Of a stretch of 64,000 bases of DNA, positions 41,984-49,930 are shown in pieces. The notes below the pieces were generated by a model. The model saw only the letters and a list, made by a program, of their open reading frames with translations. It searched no databases and was not told the DNA's origin. Position 1 is the stretch's first letter. Each line of letters opens with the position of its first letter. A program made the translations under genes and the position numbers. The stretch is taken from NCBI RefSeq assembly GCF_034096925.1, contig NZ_JAWZSQ010000007.1, forward strand, positions 1-64,000, read 5' to 3'. The DNA comes from Patulibacter defluvii (GTDB taxonomy: Bacteria > Actinomycetota > Thermoleophilia > Solirubrobacterales > Solirubrobacteraceae).

Positions 41984-43314
41984 GACCGCGAGCAGCTTCG
42001 CAGGCGGATCTTGCGAAACGCGAACAGACGAGCCTGGCGGGGCTGGCGCTCGTCGCGGCGGCCACGGTCGCGATCGGCGTCTGGCACGCCGCCACGGGCC
42101 GTGAGCTGGGCACCGCGACGCCGCCCTTCGTCGCCGGCTGGCTGCCGCAGCTGGCGCCCGCCGCCGTCGTCGCCCTCGGCCTGGTGCCGGTCGTCGCCTG
42201 GTCGGCCCCGGGCCTGCGCGACCGGCGGCTGCGACCGGCGGCGGTGGCGCTCGCGCTGCTCGGCCTGGCGCTCGCCGCCGGGCTCGCGGTCGGGGCGATG
42301 CGGCTCGGTCCCGCCGGCTGGTCGCACGTCTTCGACCTCGGCCCGGGGGGCTCGTTCGAGGCCGCCAACGAGTACCTGCCCGGTCTGCCGACGCTCCAGT
42401 GGGGCGTCGGGCCCTACCTCGACCGGTTCGCCGAGACCGTGCCGTCGCAGCCGGTCAACGTCGCCGGCCATCCCCCCGGCCCGCTGCTGCTGATGCGGGC
42501 GCTCGGGATCGACGGCCCGGGCGGGCTGGCCGCGCTCTGCATCGGCGCGGCGGCCGCCTGCGCCCCGCTGACCTACCTGCTCGCCCGGGCCGCACGCGGG
42601 CCCGCCGCCGACCGCGAGCGGACGGCCCGGACCGCCGGCCTGCTGGCCGCGCTGACCCCGATCGTCCTGCTCGACGGCGTGACCTCGTTCGACGCGGTCT
42701 ACGCCGCGTTCGGCGCCGCCGCGGCGATCCCGCTGCTGTCGCGACGGCGCGCGGTGGCGGCCGTCGGCGCGCTGCTGCTGGCGCTCGCGACGCTGTTCTC
42801 GTGGGCGCTGCTCGGGATCGGCGCGGCGGTCGCGGTGCTGCGCTGGCGGCGCGACGGCTGGCGGGTGGCGGCGGCGGTCGCGGCCCTCTGCGCGATCGCC
42901 TGGCTCGCCGTCAACGGGCTGCTGGCGCTGGCGTGGGGCTACGACCCGATCGGCACCCTCCGCGCCACCGAGGGCGTCTACCGCAACAGCCTCGCCCGGA
43001 TCCGCCCCTACTGGTTCTGGCTGTTCGGCTCGCCGGTCGCCTGGGCGCTGATGCTGGGACCGGCGGTCGCCGCGGCACTCGTCCGGTCGGCGCTGCGCGG
43101 CTCCGCCGCCGGGCGGGCGATCGTGGCGGTGGTCGCGTTCGCGGCCATCGCGGGCTTCACCAAGGCCGAGACCGAGCGGATCTGGCTGATCTTCGTGCCG
43201 CTGGCCTGCGTCGCCGCGGCGGAGGCGATCCCCGACCGCCGTCTGCGCCCAGTGCTGCTGCTGCTGGCCGCGCAGGCGCTCGCGATCCAGGCGCTGGCCA
43301 ACACCGTCTGGTGA
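41965..43314 (+). CDS. polytopic membrane protein, possible GT-C-type glycosyltransferase
   Basis: The 449-aa product starts at ATG 41965. It has ten to twelve hydrophobic helices. A long first outer loop carries GGSFEAANEYLPGL, GPYLDRFAE and VNVAGHPPGPLLL, with the acidic and His residues expected of GT-C transferases that use polyprenyl-phosphate sugars, but no family is certain. The start overlaps the divergent lipoprotein gene. Located between two glycan/redox gene sets, it could use a lipid-linked sugar made by the GT2 enzyme (inference). Confidence 0.65.
   Translation: MSGRSTRPRAASQADLAKREQTSLAGLALVAAATVAIGVWHAATGRELGTATPPFVAGWLPQLAPAAVVALGLVPVVAWSAPGLRDRRLRPAAVALALLGLALAAGLAVGAMRLGPAGWSHVFDLGPGGSFEAANEYLPGLPTLQWGVGPYLDRFAETVPSQPVNVAGHPPGPLLLMRALGIDGPGGLAALCIGAAAACAPLTYLLARAARGPAADRERTARTAGLLAALTPIVLLDGVTSFDAVYAAFGAAAAIPLLSRRRAVAAVGALLLALATLFSWALLGIGAAVAVLRWRRDGWRVAAAVAALCAIAWLAVNGLLALAWGYDPIGTLRATEGVYRNSLARIRPYWFWLFGSPVAWALMLGPAVAAALVRSALRGSAAGRAIVAVVAFAAIAGFTKAETERIWLIFVPLACVAAAEAIPDRRLRPVLLLLAAQALAIQALANTVW
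42005..42025. promoter_or_regulatory. recurring box upstream of the propeller-lipoprotein gene
   Basis: GGATCTTGCGAAACGCGAAC (42006-42025) recurs with one substitution and one extra base at 45082-45103 (GGATCTTGCGAGAACGTGAA), upstream of dipZ. In both places it lies about 17-22 bases upstream of a minus-strand GTG start, so it may be a promoter element or a regulator box. This copy also lies within codons of the membrane protein at 41965. Confidence 0.4.
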
Positions 43315-43318
43315 GCCG

Positions 43319-45064
43319 CTAGCCGAAGGTGAACGCGTAGCCGGAGACGCCCGGCGGCAGCTCCAGCTCCAGCCGGCCGTCGGCCACCGACGGCCGGTCG
43401 ACCAGCTCGTACAGCCGCTGCGGCCCGACGGCGACGGCCCCGCCGTGGACGTCGGGACCGGCGTCGGCCGCGGCGATCGGCCGTCCGTCGAGCCGCACGC
43501 CGACCCGGGCCCCCGGCCGCTCGCTGCTGAGCACCAGGTAGACCCGGCGAGCACGGAACCGGAGCCCGATCCGGGCCCCGACCAGCGCGGTGGCGCGGTC
43601 GTCCTCCAGCCGCCAGCGGCCGCCGAGCGCCATCGCGTCGGCCGGCAGGCCCGCCGGCAGCGGGCCGTACTCGTGGACGCCGGGGTTGGTCGCGTCCTCG
43701 ACCGTCCGGATCCGGGCGCTGCCGAGGTAGGTCTCCGGCGTCGTCACGCCCGACGCGGCCCGCGGCACCCGGAAGCGCCCGACCGGCCGCGGCAGCCGCC
43801 GTCCCGCCGCCTCCAGCAGCTGCCGGACCGCGCGCTCCTTCTCCTCCTCCGCCCCCTCGCCGAAGTGGGTCCAGCGGACGTGGCCGGTGGCGTCGATCAG
43901 GTAGCTGGCCGGCCAGTACTGGTTGCCCCAGGCGTCCCAGGTGGCCAGGTCGTTGTCCTGCGCGACCGGGTAGCGGATCCCGGTCCGGCGGATCGCCGCC
44001 TGGACGTTGGCCGCCGAGCGCTCGAAGGGGAACTCGGGCGAGTGGACGCCGACGATCGTCAGCCCGGCGGGGCGGTAGCGGGCGTCGAGCGCCTTCAGCG
44101 CGGGCAGCGTCCGCAGGCAGTTGATGCAGGTGTAGGTCCAGAAGTCGATCAGGACCACCCACCCGCGCAGCCCCGCCAGGGTCAGGGGCCGGCCCCCGGG
44201 CACGTTGAACCAGCGCTGGGTGCCGACGAACTCCGGCGCCCGGCCCAGGTCGGGCAGGCCGCCGCCGGCGTCGGCGGTCGGACGGGCCTCGGCGATCGGG
44301 GCTCGCGCGTCGCCCGGCCGCTTGGCCTGGCGCAGGTCGCGCAGCGCCCCGCGGAGCGCGTCGCCGTCCTCCAGCCGGCCGGTCGGGGTGACGAGGAACG
44401 ACGGCAGGTCGGCGGCGATCGCGGTCTGGAAGCGCTGGTCCAGGTCGGCGGCCATCGCGATCCCCAGCACCACCATCACCACGCCCATCGTCACCTGGAA
44501 GCGGCCGCTGCGGCGGGCGAGCGGCCGCGCCAGCCGCCGTCCGCCGAGCATCAGCAGGTAGAGCACCACCGCCGTGCCGAGGCCGTAGGCGAGCGCCACC
44601 GCCAGCCGCCCGGCGCTGAACGACTGCGCGGCCGAGGTGGTGATGACCGCGGCCAGGATCGGTCCCGCGCAGGGCGCGTAGACCAGCCCGAGCCCGGCGC
44701 CGAGCAGCGTCCCCGACCAGAAGCCGCCGGCCTGGCGACGGCGCGGGCCGCCGGCGATCCGGCTCAGCGCCGCCTCGACCCGGGCCGCCGCGGCCGGCAC
44801 CGCCAGCACCACGCCGAAGCCGATCAGGACGGCGATCGCCAGCGCCCGCAGCAGCCCATCCGGCAGCCCGAGGGCGCTGATCACGTAGACCAGCGCGACG
44901 ACCGCGAAGGTGAACGCCGCCGTCAGCCCGGTGACGATCCCGAGCGGCCGCCGCCGTCCGCCGGTCGCCCCGCCGGCCAGCACGATCGGCAGCACCGACA
45001 GCACGCAGGGCGAGAGCGCGGTCGCGGCCCCGGCGACGAACGCGAACAGCACCAGCAGCAGCAC
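43319..45064 (-). CDS. dipZ: DipZ-like thiol-disulfide transporter (CcdA + thioredoxin + C-terminal domain)
   Basis: The 581-aa fusion carries reducing power across the membrane. Residues 1-215 are a CcdA/DsbD-type six-helix domain with the redox Cys20 (LSPCVLS) and Cys132 (YAPCAGP). Residues about 280-430 are an outward-facing thioredoxin/AhpC-TSA domain with Cys313-x-x-Cys316 (YTCINCLRTLP). Residues 440-581 are a beta-sandwich, as in mycobacterial DipZ. It starts at GTG 45064 after GGGAGG. It probably keeps exported cysteines reduced, possibly including those of neighbouring redox proteins. It is divergent from the two-component genes. Confidence 0.88.
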   Translation of the reverse strand: MLLLVLFAFVAGAATALSPCVLSVLPIVLAGGATGGRRRPLGIVTGLTAAFTFAVVALVYVISALGLPDGLLRALAIAVLIGFGVVLAVPAAAARVEAALSRIAGGPRRRQAGGFWSGTLLGAGLGLVYAPCAGPILAAVITTSAAQSFSAGRLAVALAYGLGTAVVLYLLMLGGRRLARPLARRSGRFQVTMGVVMVVLGIAMAADLDQRFQTAIAADLPSFLVTPTGRLEDGDALRGALRDLRQAKRPGDARAPIAEARPTADAGGGLPDLGRAPEFVGTQRWFNVPGGRPLTLAGLRGWVVLIDFWTYTCINCLRTLPALKALDARYRPAGLTIVGVHSPEFPFERSAANVQAAIRRTGIRYPVAQDNDLATWDAWGNQYWPASYLIDATGHVRWTHFGEGAEEEKERAVRQLLEAAGRRLPRPVGRFRVPRAASGVTTPETYLGSARIRTVEDATNPGVHEYGPLPAGLPADAMALGGRWRLEDDRATALVGARIGLRFRARRVYLVLSSERPGARVGVRLDGRPIAAADAGPDVHGGAVAVGPQRLYELVDRPSVADGRLELELPPGVSGYAFTFG

Positions 45065-45081
45065 GTTCCCAGCCTCCCACC

Positions 45082-45137
45082 CGGATCTTGCGAGAACGTG
45101 AACGCGGCGCGGTCGCGTTCACCGATCGGTAATCGCC
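45082..45137. promoter_or_regulatory. divergent control region of dipZ and the two-component operon
   Basis: Two elements seen elsewhere meet here: the GGATCTTGCGA box (45082-45103, also at 42005) and the TTCAYCGAYCKGTAATCG box (45115-45137, also at 37194). In between, GTGAACGCG (45098-45106) and CGCGTTCAC (45114-45122) form a 9-bp inverted repeat with a 7-base spacer. A possible -10 TACGGT (45143-45148) precedes the regulator start. This suggests autoregulation by the response regulator. Confidence 0.5.
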
Positions 45138-45155
45138 AGCGCCTACGGTGGAGTG

Positions 45156-45911
45156 ATGGCCACCTCCGCCTGCTGGGATGATCGGACCGTGGAGCGCTCC
45201 GGCCCCGATCCGGCCGCGGCCGCCGGACGGGCGGACGTGCTGGTCGTCGACGACGAGCCGACCGTCGCCGACCTCGTCGCGCGCTACCTCGCCCGGGCCG
45301 GCTTCCGGACCCGCGTCGCCCACGACGGCGAGACCGCCCTGGCGCTCGTGGCCGAGCGCCCGCCCGACCTGCTGGTGCTCGACGTGATGCTGCCCGGGAT
45401 CGGGGGCCTGGAGGTGCTGGCGCGGGTCGCCGAGCGGCGGCCCGACCCGCCGGCGGTGATCCTGCTGACCGCCCGCGGCGAGGAGCCCGACCGGATCACC
45501 GGCCTCCGCCGCGGGGCCGACGACTACGTGGTCAAGCCGTTCTCGCCCGGCGAGCTGGTGGCGCGGGTCGAAGCGGTCCTGCGGCGACGCGACCCGGCGG
45601 CGACCGCGGCACCGCCGCTCGTCCATGGGCCGCTGACGATCGACGGCGCCGGCCGCCGCGTGCTGCTCGACGGCGCCGAGGTCGCCGTCACCCAGCGCGA
45701 GCTCGACCTGCTGCTGTTCCTCGCCCGCCACCCGGGCCAGGCCTTCTCGCGCGACCAGCTGATGGAGAGCGTCTGGGGCTACGGCTTCTACACCGACACC
45801 TCGACCGTCACCGTCCACGTCCGGCGGCTGCGGGCGAAGATCGAGCCCGACCCGACGCGGCCGCGCTTCGTGCAGACGGTCTGGGGCATCGGCTACCGGT
45901 TCCAGCCATGA
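45156..45911 (+). CDS. OmpR-family response regulator
   Basis: The 251-aa transcription factor has a receiver domain (residues 27-140) with Asp32-Asp33, phospho-acceptor Asp76 (LVLDVMLPG), ILLTARG and Lys in VVKPFSP, then a winged helix (about 158-250) with DTSTVTVHVRRLRAKIE and GIGYRF. ATG 45156 follows GGTGGAG; GTG 45153 and GTG 45189 are alternatives. It overlaps its kinase (ATGA at 45908). Candidate targets are its own promoter, dipZ and the epimerase/glycosyltransferase promoter, which share boxes. Confidence 0.93.
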   Translation: MATSACWDDRTVERSGPDPAAAAGRADVLVVDDEPTVADLVARYLARAGFRTRVAHDGETALALVAERPPDLLVLDVMLPGIGGLEVLARVAERRPDPPAVILLTARGEEPDRITGLRRGADDYVVKPFSPGELVARVEAVLRRRDPAATAAPPLVHGPLTIDGAGRRVLLDGAEVAVTQRELDLLLFLARHPGQAFSRDQLMESVWGYGFYTDTSTVTVHVRRLRAKIEPDPTRPRFVQTVWGIGYRFQP

Positions 45912-47143
45912 GCGCCGCCGGCCGCTCGCGGCTGCTCTCGGCCGCCGTCCTCGCCCTCGCCCTGGCGGCGGTCGCGCTCGCCGTCGGGCTGGTGCTCGAT
46001 GCCCGCGGCGCCGGTCTGACCGTGCTGATGCTGGCCCCGCTGGGTGGGCTCGGGCTGGCGCTGGCCCACGTCGCCGACGCCCGCCGCGGCCACGGTCGGG
46101 CGCTCGGGCGGCGGTTCGCGATCGGCGTCGGCCTGGCCCTGGCGCTGGTGCTGCTGACGCTGGTGATCGCCGTCGTCGCGATGTTCCTCTCGACCCACGA
46201 CGCGACGATCGCGATCGCCGCCGTCGCGCTGGCCGCGGCGGTCGGCTTCCGGGCCGTCCAGGTGCTGGCGCGCGGCCCCCAGGAGGACGTCGCGGCGCTG
46301 CGGGCCGGGCTCGACCGCGTCGCCGCCGGCGAGCGCGACGTCGTGCTGCGGACCGGCGCGGACGACGAGCTGGCGGCCCTCGCCCGAGCCGGCAACCGGA
46401 TGATCGCCGCGCTGAACGCCGGCGAGACCGCCCGCGCCGCCAGCGAGCAGGCCCGTCGCGACCTCGTCGCCGCCGTCAGCCACGACCTGCGGACGCCGTT
46501 GACGGCGCTGCGGCTGATCGTCGAGGCGATCGACGACGACGTGCTCGACCCCGAGGCCGCCCGCACCTACCTGCGCACCCTGCGTACGCACGTCGATGCC
46601 CTCGGGGGGCTGATCGACGACCTCTTCGAGCTGTCGCGACTCGACGCCGGCGTGATCGAGTGGAGCATCGAGCAGGTGCGGCTCGCCGACCTGGTCGACG
46701 AGACGGTCGCCGCGATCCTGCCGCAGGCCGACGCCAAGGGCGTGCGGATCGTCGGCCGGATCCCCGCCGATCTGACTCCGGCCCGCGGAAATCCGGCGAA
46801 GCTGCAACGGGTGCTGCTGAACCTGCTCCAGAACGCGATCCGCCACACCCCGAGCGACGGCAGCGTGGTGGTGCTGGCCGAGCCGCGCCGCGACCGGCTG
46901 GAGATCGAGGTCCGGGACAGCGGCGAGGGGATCGCCGACCACGACCGCGCGCGGATCTTCGAGCCGTTCTACCGCGGCGGCAGCGTCGCCGCCCGGACCG
47001 ACGCCGGATCGGGGCTCGGCCTGGCGATCGCCCGCGCGATCGTCGAGGCCCACGGCGGCCGGATCTGGCTCGCCGACGGCGCACCGGGCGCCGCGGCCGA
47101 CGGCGGCGCGGCGATCCGGTTCACCCTCCCGCTGGCGTCCTAG
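45908..47143 (+). CDS. sensor histidine kinase
   Basis: The 411-aa kinase pairs with the regulator upstream. It has four hydrophobic segments in residues 8-115, with very short loops and hence no large sensor domain. A HAMP-like linker follows, then HisKA with His192 (AAVSHDLRTPLTAL) and a HATPase domain with LLNLLQNAIRHTP, DSGEGI and GSGLGLAIARAI. It may sense the membrane state or an interacting membrane protein. Its stop TAG shares CTAG with the convergent MpaB gene. Confidence 0.93.
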   Translation: MSAAGRSRLLSAAVLALALAAVALAVGLVLDARGAGLTVLMLAPLGGLGLALAHVADARRGHGRALGRRFAIGVGLALALVLLTLVIAVVAMFLSTHDATIAIAAVALAAAVGFRAVQVLARGPQEDVAALRAGLDRVAAGERDVVLRTGADDELAALARAGNRMIAALNAGETARAASEQARRDLVAAVSHDLRTPLTALRLIVEAIDDDVLDPEAARTYLRTLRTHVDALGGLIDDLFELSRLDAGVIEWSIEQVRLADLVDETVAAILPQADAKGVRIVGRIPADLTPARGNPAKLQRVLLNLLQNAIRHTPSDGSVVVLAEPRRDRLEIEVRDSGEGIADHDRARIFEPFYRGGSVAARTDAGSGLGLAIARAIVEAHGGRIWLADGAPGAAADGGAAIRFTLPLAS

Positions 47144-48051
47144 CCGCGGCCGAGGACCGCCGGCGCCGCCCACTGGTGGACGCGCAGCCGCCGCGGCAGC
47201 AGCGGGAAGACGGTCCGGACCGAGCGGCCGATCGCCTGCAGCTCCAGCTCGCGGGCCCGCGACCACGGCAGCTGCCAGCGGTCGCGGATCTCGGTCGGCA
47301 GCAGGCCCAGGCTCAGCGTGCCCAGGGCCCGGCCGCCGACCGCGCCGGCGGTCAGCCGCCAGAGCAGCTCGGGCACCGGCAGCCCGGGCGGCGCGGCCGG
47401 ACGGGCGACCGTCTCCAGCACCTCGTCGACGGTGCTGTTGCGGTCGAGGCCGTCGGCCAGCATCTCCGTCCAGTAGCGGCCGAAGGCGACGTGGTCGGGC
47501 GGCATGTGGCGGTCCTCCAGGCCCAGGATCCGGCCGACCTCGCGCCACTCGTCGTAGAGCCGCGGCCGCTCCTGGGGGCGGATCGGCGGACCGACGAGCT
47601 GCGCCATGTCGTGCCCGACCTGGATCAGCGTCGCCAGCACCCAGAAGAAGCCGTCCGGCTCCTGGGCGTGGTAGCGGCGGCCGCGCATGTCGACGCCCTC
47701 GAGCTTGTTGTGGAGGGCGTGGATCCGGTAGCCCTGCTCGTGGCGGTCGCCGATGTCGAAGACGATCCCGCCGAAGACCAGCTCCATCGTCTTGTGCAGC
47801 CGGTGCCACGGCCGCTCGCGGTAGGTGGAGAACTCCCCCACCGCCGCGCCGACCGCCGGATGGGCGACCTGGAGCAGCAGCGCGGTGCCGCCGCCGGCGA
47901 GCATCCGCCACTCCTGCGTCTGGCGCCAGACGATCGCCTGTGGCCCGAGCAGCCCTTGACGGGGCGTAGCCGGCCGCCGCTCGGGCGGGGCCAACCGCGT
48001 TCCCGTCTCGGACGGGGCTGCGGGCGTCACCTGATCGAGGCTGTGAGACAT
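47140..48051 (-). CDS. MpaB-family (DUF2236) oxygenase
   Basis: The 303-aa protein belongs to the heme-binding family that includes latex-clearing protein and mycophenolic-acid MpaB. Conserved-looking segments are LLLQVAHPAVGAAVGEFS, FGRYWTEML and the His-containing GYRIHALHNKLEGVDMRG; the His in AHPAV is a candidate heme ligand. It has no signal peptide. Substrates of bacterial members are largely unknown. It shares its stop CTAG with the kinase gene and is divergent from the M16 peptidase gene. Confidence 0.85.
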   Translation of the reverse strand: MSHSLDQVTPAAPSETGTRLAPPERRPATPRQGLLGPQAIVWRQTQEWRMLAGGGTALLLQVAHPAVGAAVGEFSTYRERPWHRLHKTMELVFGGIVFDIGDRHEQGYRIHALHNKLEGVDMRGRRYHAQEPDGFFWVLATLIQVGHDMAQLVGPPIRPQERPRLYDEWREVGRILGLEDRHMPPDHVAFGRYWTEMLADGLDRNSTVDEVLETVARPAAPPGLPVPELLWRLTAGAVGGRALGTLSLGLLPTEIRDRWQLPWSRARELELQAIGRSVRTVFPLLPRRLRVHQWAAPAVLGRG

Positions 48052-48136
48052 CTTGATTCAAACTGTACCACCGGCCCACGACGATGCGACCCGAACGGCG
48101 CGGGGCGGCGTGCGCGAGGCGGTACCGTCGTCGCTG

Positions 48137-49399
48137 ATGCCCCAGATCAGCTCCACCGTCGCCCCCAACGGCCTGCCCGTCCACCGGATCGCGCTGCCCG
48201 GCACCCGGACCCTGACCGCGCTGGTCGCCTTCCACGCCGGGGCCCGCACCGAGCGGCCGGAGGAGAACGGCATCGCCCACTTCCTCGAGCACCTGGTGTT
48301 CAAGGGCGGCGAGACCTACGACGACTACCGCAAGGTCAACGAGACGGCCGAGCGGATGGGCGGCGTGCTGAACGCCTACACCTCGCACTCGATGGTGGCG
48401 TTCCACATCACGGTTCGTGCCGAATCCGCGGAGCCGGCGCTCGATCTGCTGACGGACTTCGCCGGACGGCCGCGGATCGACGCCGAGGAGCTGGACAAGG
48501 AGCGCGGCGTGGTGATCCAGGAGATCGCCCGCTACAACGACCAGCCGGCGGCGCTGGCCGAGATGCTGATCGACGAGGCGACCTTCGGCGACCACCCGCT
48601 CGGGCGGCCGGTGCTGGGGCCGGAGGAGCACCTGCGCACCTTCACCCGTGACCAGGTGGTGGCGTTCCGCGACCGTCGCTGGTCGGGCCGCAGCGGCGGG
48701 GCGTTCCTGGTCGGCGACGTCAGCCACCTGCCGGAGGACGAGCGGCTGCACGAGCTGTTCGCCCGCTTCCCCGACCTCGGCCCCGACGGTCCCGCCGACG
48801 CGGTGCCGGCGCCGCGGACCGACGTCGTCGTGCGCGAGCGCGACACGAACCAGTCGCACCTGCGGATCACCTACCGGCCCGAGCTGGACGCCGGCGACCC
48901 GGCGGTGCGGGCGGCGCTGACGATCTACGGCACGCTGCTCGGCGGCTCGATGGGCTCGCGGCTGTTCGACGAGATCCGCGAGCAGCGGGGCCTGGCCTAC
49001 TCGGTGTCGGCGTCGGCTTGGTCGCTCGGCGACGCGACCCAGCTCCAGCTGTCGGCCGGACTCGACTCCGAGAAGTGCCTCGAGGCCTACGCCCGGATGC
49101 GCGAGATCGTCGCCGAGCTGCACGCCGACGGCCCGACCGAGGAGGAGGTCTCCCGCGCCCGCGCCTACGCCGCCGGCCGGCTGGTGCTCGCCTTCGAGAA
49201 CTCCGGCGCGGTCGCCCGCCACGCCGCCACCCAGGCCATCGTCCACGGCGAGGAGCTGGACCCCGACCGCGCGATCACCGCCCTCGACGCCGTCACGATC
49301 GACGACGTCCGCGAGGTCGCCCGCCGGATCGATCCGGCCCAGGCCGCGGTCGCCTGCGTCGGGCCGCAGGGGGCGGGCGATTTCGGGTGGGAGGGCTAG
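48137..49399 (+). CDS. M16-family zinc peptidase (insulinase/processing-peptidase-like)
   Basis: The 420-aa peptidase has the inverted zinc motif HFLEH (His48, Glu51, His52), with the third ligand in the KERGVVIQEIARYND segment about 75 residues later. The second, non-catalytic half has the R/Y motif region REQRGLAYSVSASAW. ATG 48137 is chosen over ATG 48053, as family members start just before this point. Single bacterial members degrade peptides in the cytoplasm or at the surface. Confidence 0.92.
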   Translation: MPQISSTVAPNGLPVHRIALPGTRTLTALVAFHAGARTERPEENGIAHFLEHLVFKGGETYDDYRKVNETAERMGGVLNAYTSHSMVAFHITVRAESAEPALDLLTDFAGRPRIDAEELDKERGVVIQEIARYNDQPAALAEMLIDEATFGDHPLGRPVLGPEEHLRTFTRDQVVAFRDRRWSGRSGGAFLVGDVSHLPEDERLHELFARFPDLGPDGPADAVPAPRTDVVVRERDTNQSHLRITYRPELDAGDPAVRAALTIYGTLLGGSMGSRLFDEIREQRGLAYSVSASAWSLGDATQLQLSAGLDSEKCLEAYARMREIVAELHADGPTEEEVSRARAYAAGRLVLAFENSGAVARHAATQAIVHGEELDPDRAITALDAVTIDDVREVARRIDPAQAAVACVGPQGAGDFGWEG

Positions 49400-49650
49400 G
49401 GCGGCGCGGCCGTCGCGGCGCGGCCGGAGCGGCGCGGCTGGTCGGCGGGCCGGGGCGGCTGAGCGTTGCGGGTCCCTGGTCGGTGACGGGCCGCCGCACC
49501 GGGTCGGTGGGTGGGACGGCGTCGGCCCCGGCTGACGTCGGTGGTGGGCCAGCGAGGCACTGAGGGGAGCGGGGCCGGCGGCCTGCCTCGGCGGACGGGG
49601 TGCCGAGGGCGAGCGGCGCGCGCCGGCGTGTTCCGCCCCACCTCGGGCTG

Positions 49651-49806
49651 GCACGGGCGTGTCGCGCGTGGTGCTCGTGGGGCGGGCCTGGGGTGCGCCA
49701 CGGCCTCGGGGTTCCCGGGCGTCGCGCTTGGTGCTCGTGGGGCGCGCCTGGGGTGCGCCACGGCCTCGGGGTTCCGGGGTGGCGCGTGTGATGCTCGTGG
49801 AGCGCC
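49651..49806. repeat. 60-bp tandem repeat, about 2.6 copies
   Basis: Copies at 49671-49730 and 49731-49790 agree at most positions (both start GTGCTCGTGGGGCG and contain TGGGGTGCGCCACGGCCTCG). A third partial copy follows at 49791-49806 and a degenerate half copy precedes at 49651-49670. The period is exactly 60, a multiple of three, but no coding sequence is supported. Confidence 0.85.
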
Positions 49807-49855
49807 GGCCGGAGGGGCGAACGTTGCTCGGCTCGGGGGCCGGCCGGGGCGTGTG

Positions 49856-49885
49856 ACGTTGGCCGCCGTCGGCGGCGGTCAACGT
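49856..49885. terminator. terminator-like hairpin with GTGACGTT motifs
   Basis: ACGTTG (49856-49861) pairs with CAACGT (49880-49885), and GCCGCC (49862-49867) pairs with GGCGGC (49871-49876), giving a 12-bp stem with a GTC loop and a three-base bulge. It lies between convergent M16 and acyltransferase genes. Related GTGACGTTGGCC occurs again at 49914-49925. Confidence 0.45.
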
Positions 49886-49930
49886 GACATGGCCGCCGGA
49901 GCCGCCGGGGTATGTGACGTTGGCCGGAGC

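Larger units (their letters stand above)
49400..49930. other. 531-base intergenic region with tandem repeats and palindromes
   Basis: No convincing gene is seen. The reading frames here are low-complexity Arg/Pro/Ala strings without a ribosome-binding site. The region holds a 60-bp tandem repeat (49651-49806), several GTGTGACGTT-like motifs and a terminator-like hairpin before the end of the convergent acyltransferase gene. Confidence 0.6.

Noticed and set aside
49651..49806. Repeat array as a possible CRISPR
   Set aside because: The units are contiguous 60-bp tandem copies without spacers, and no cas genes are present.
49396..49882. Arg/Pro-rich minus-strand frames in the 49.4-49.9 kb gap
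   Set aside because: They translate the tandem repeat and simple sequence; no start signal, domain or conservation clue.
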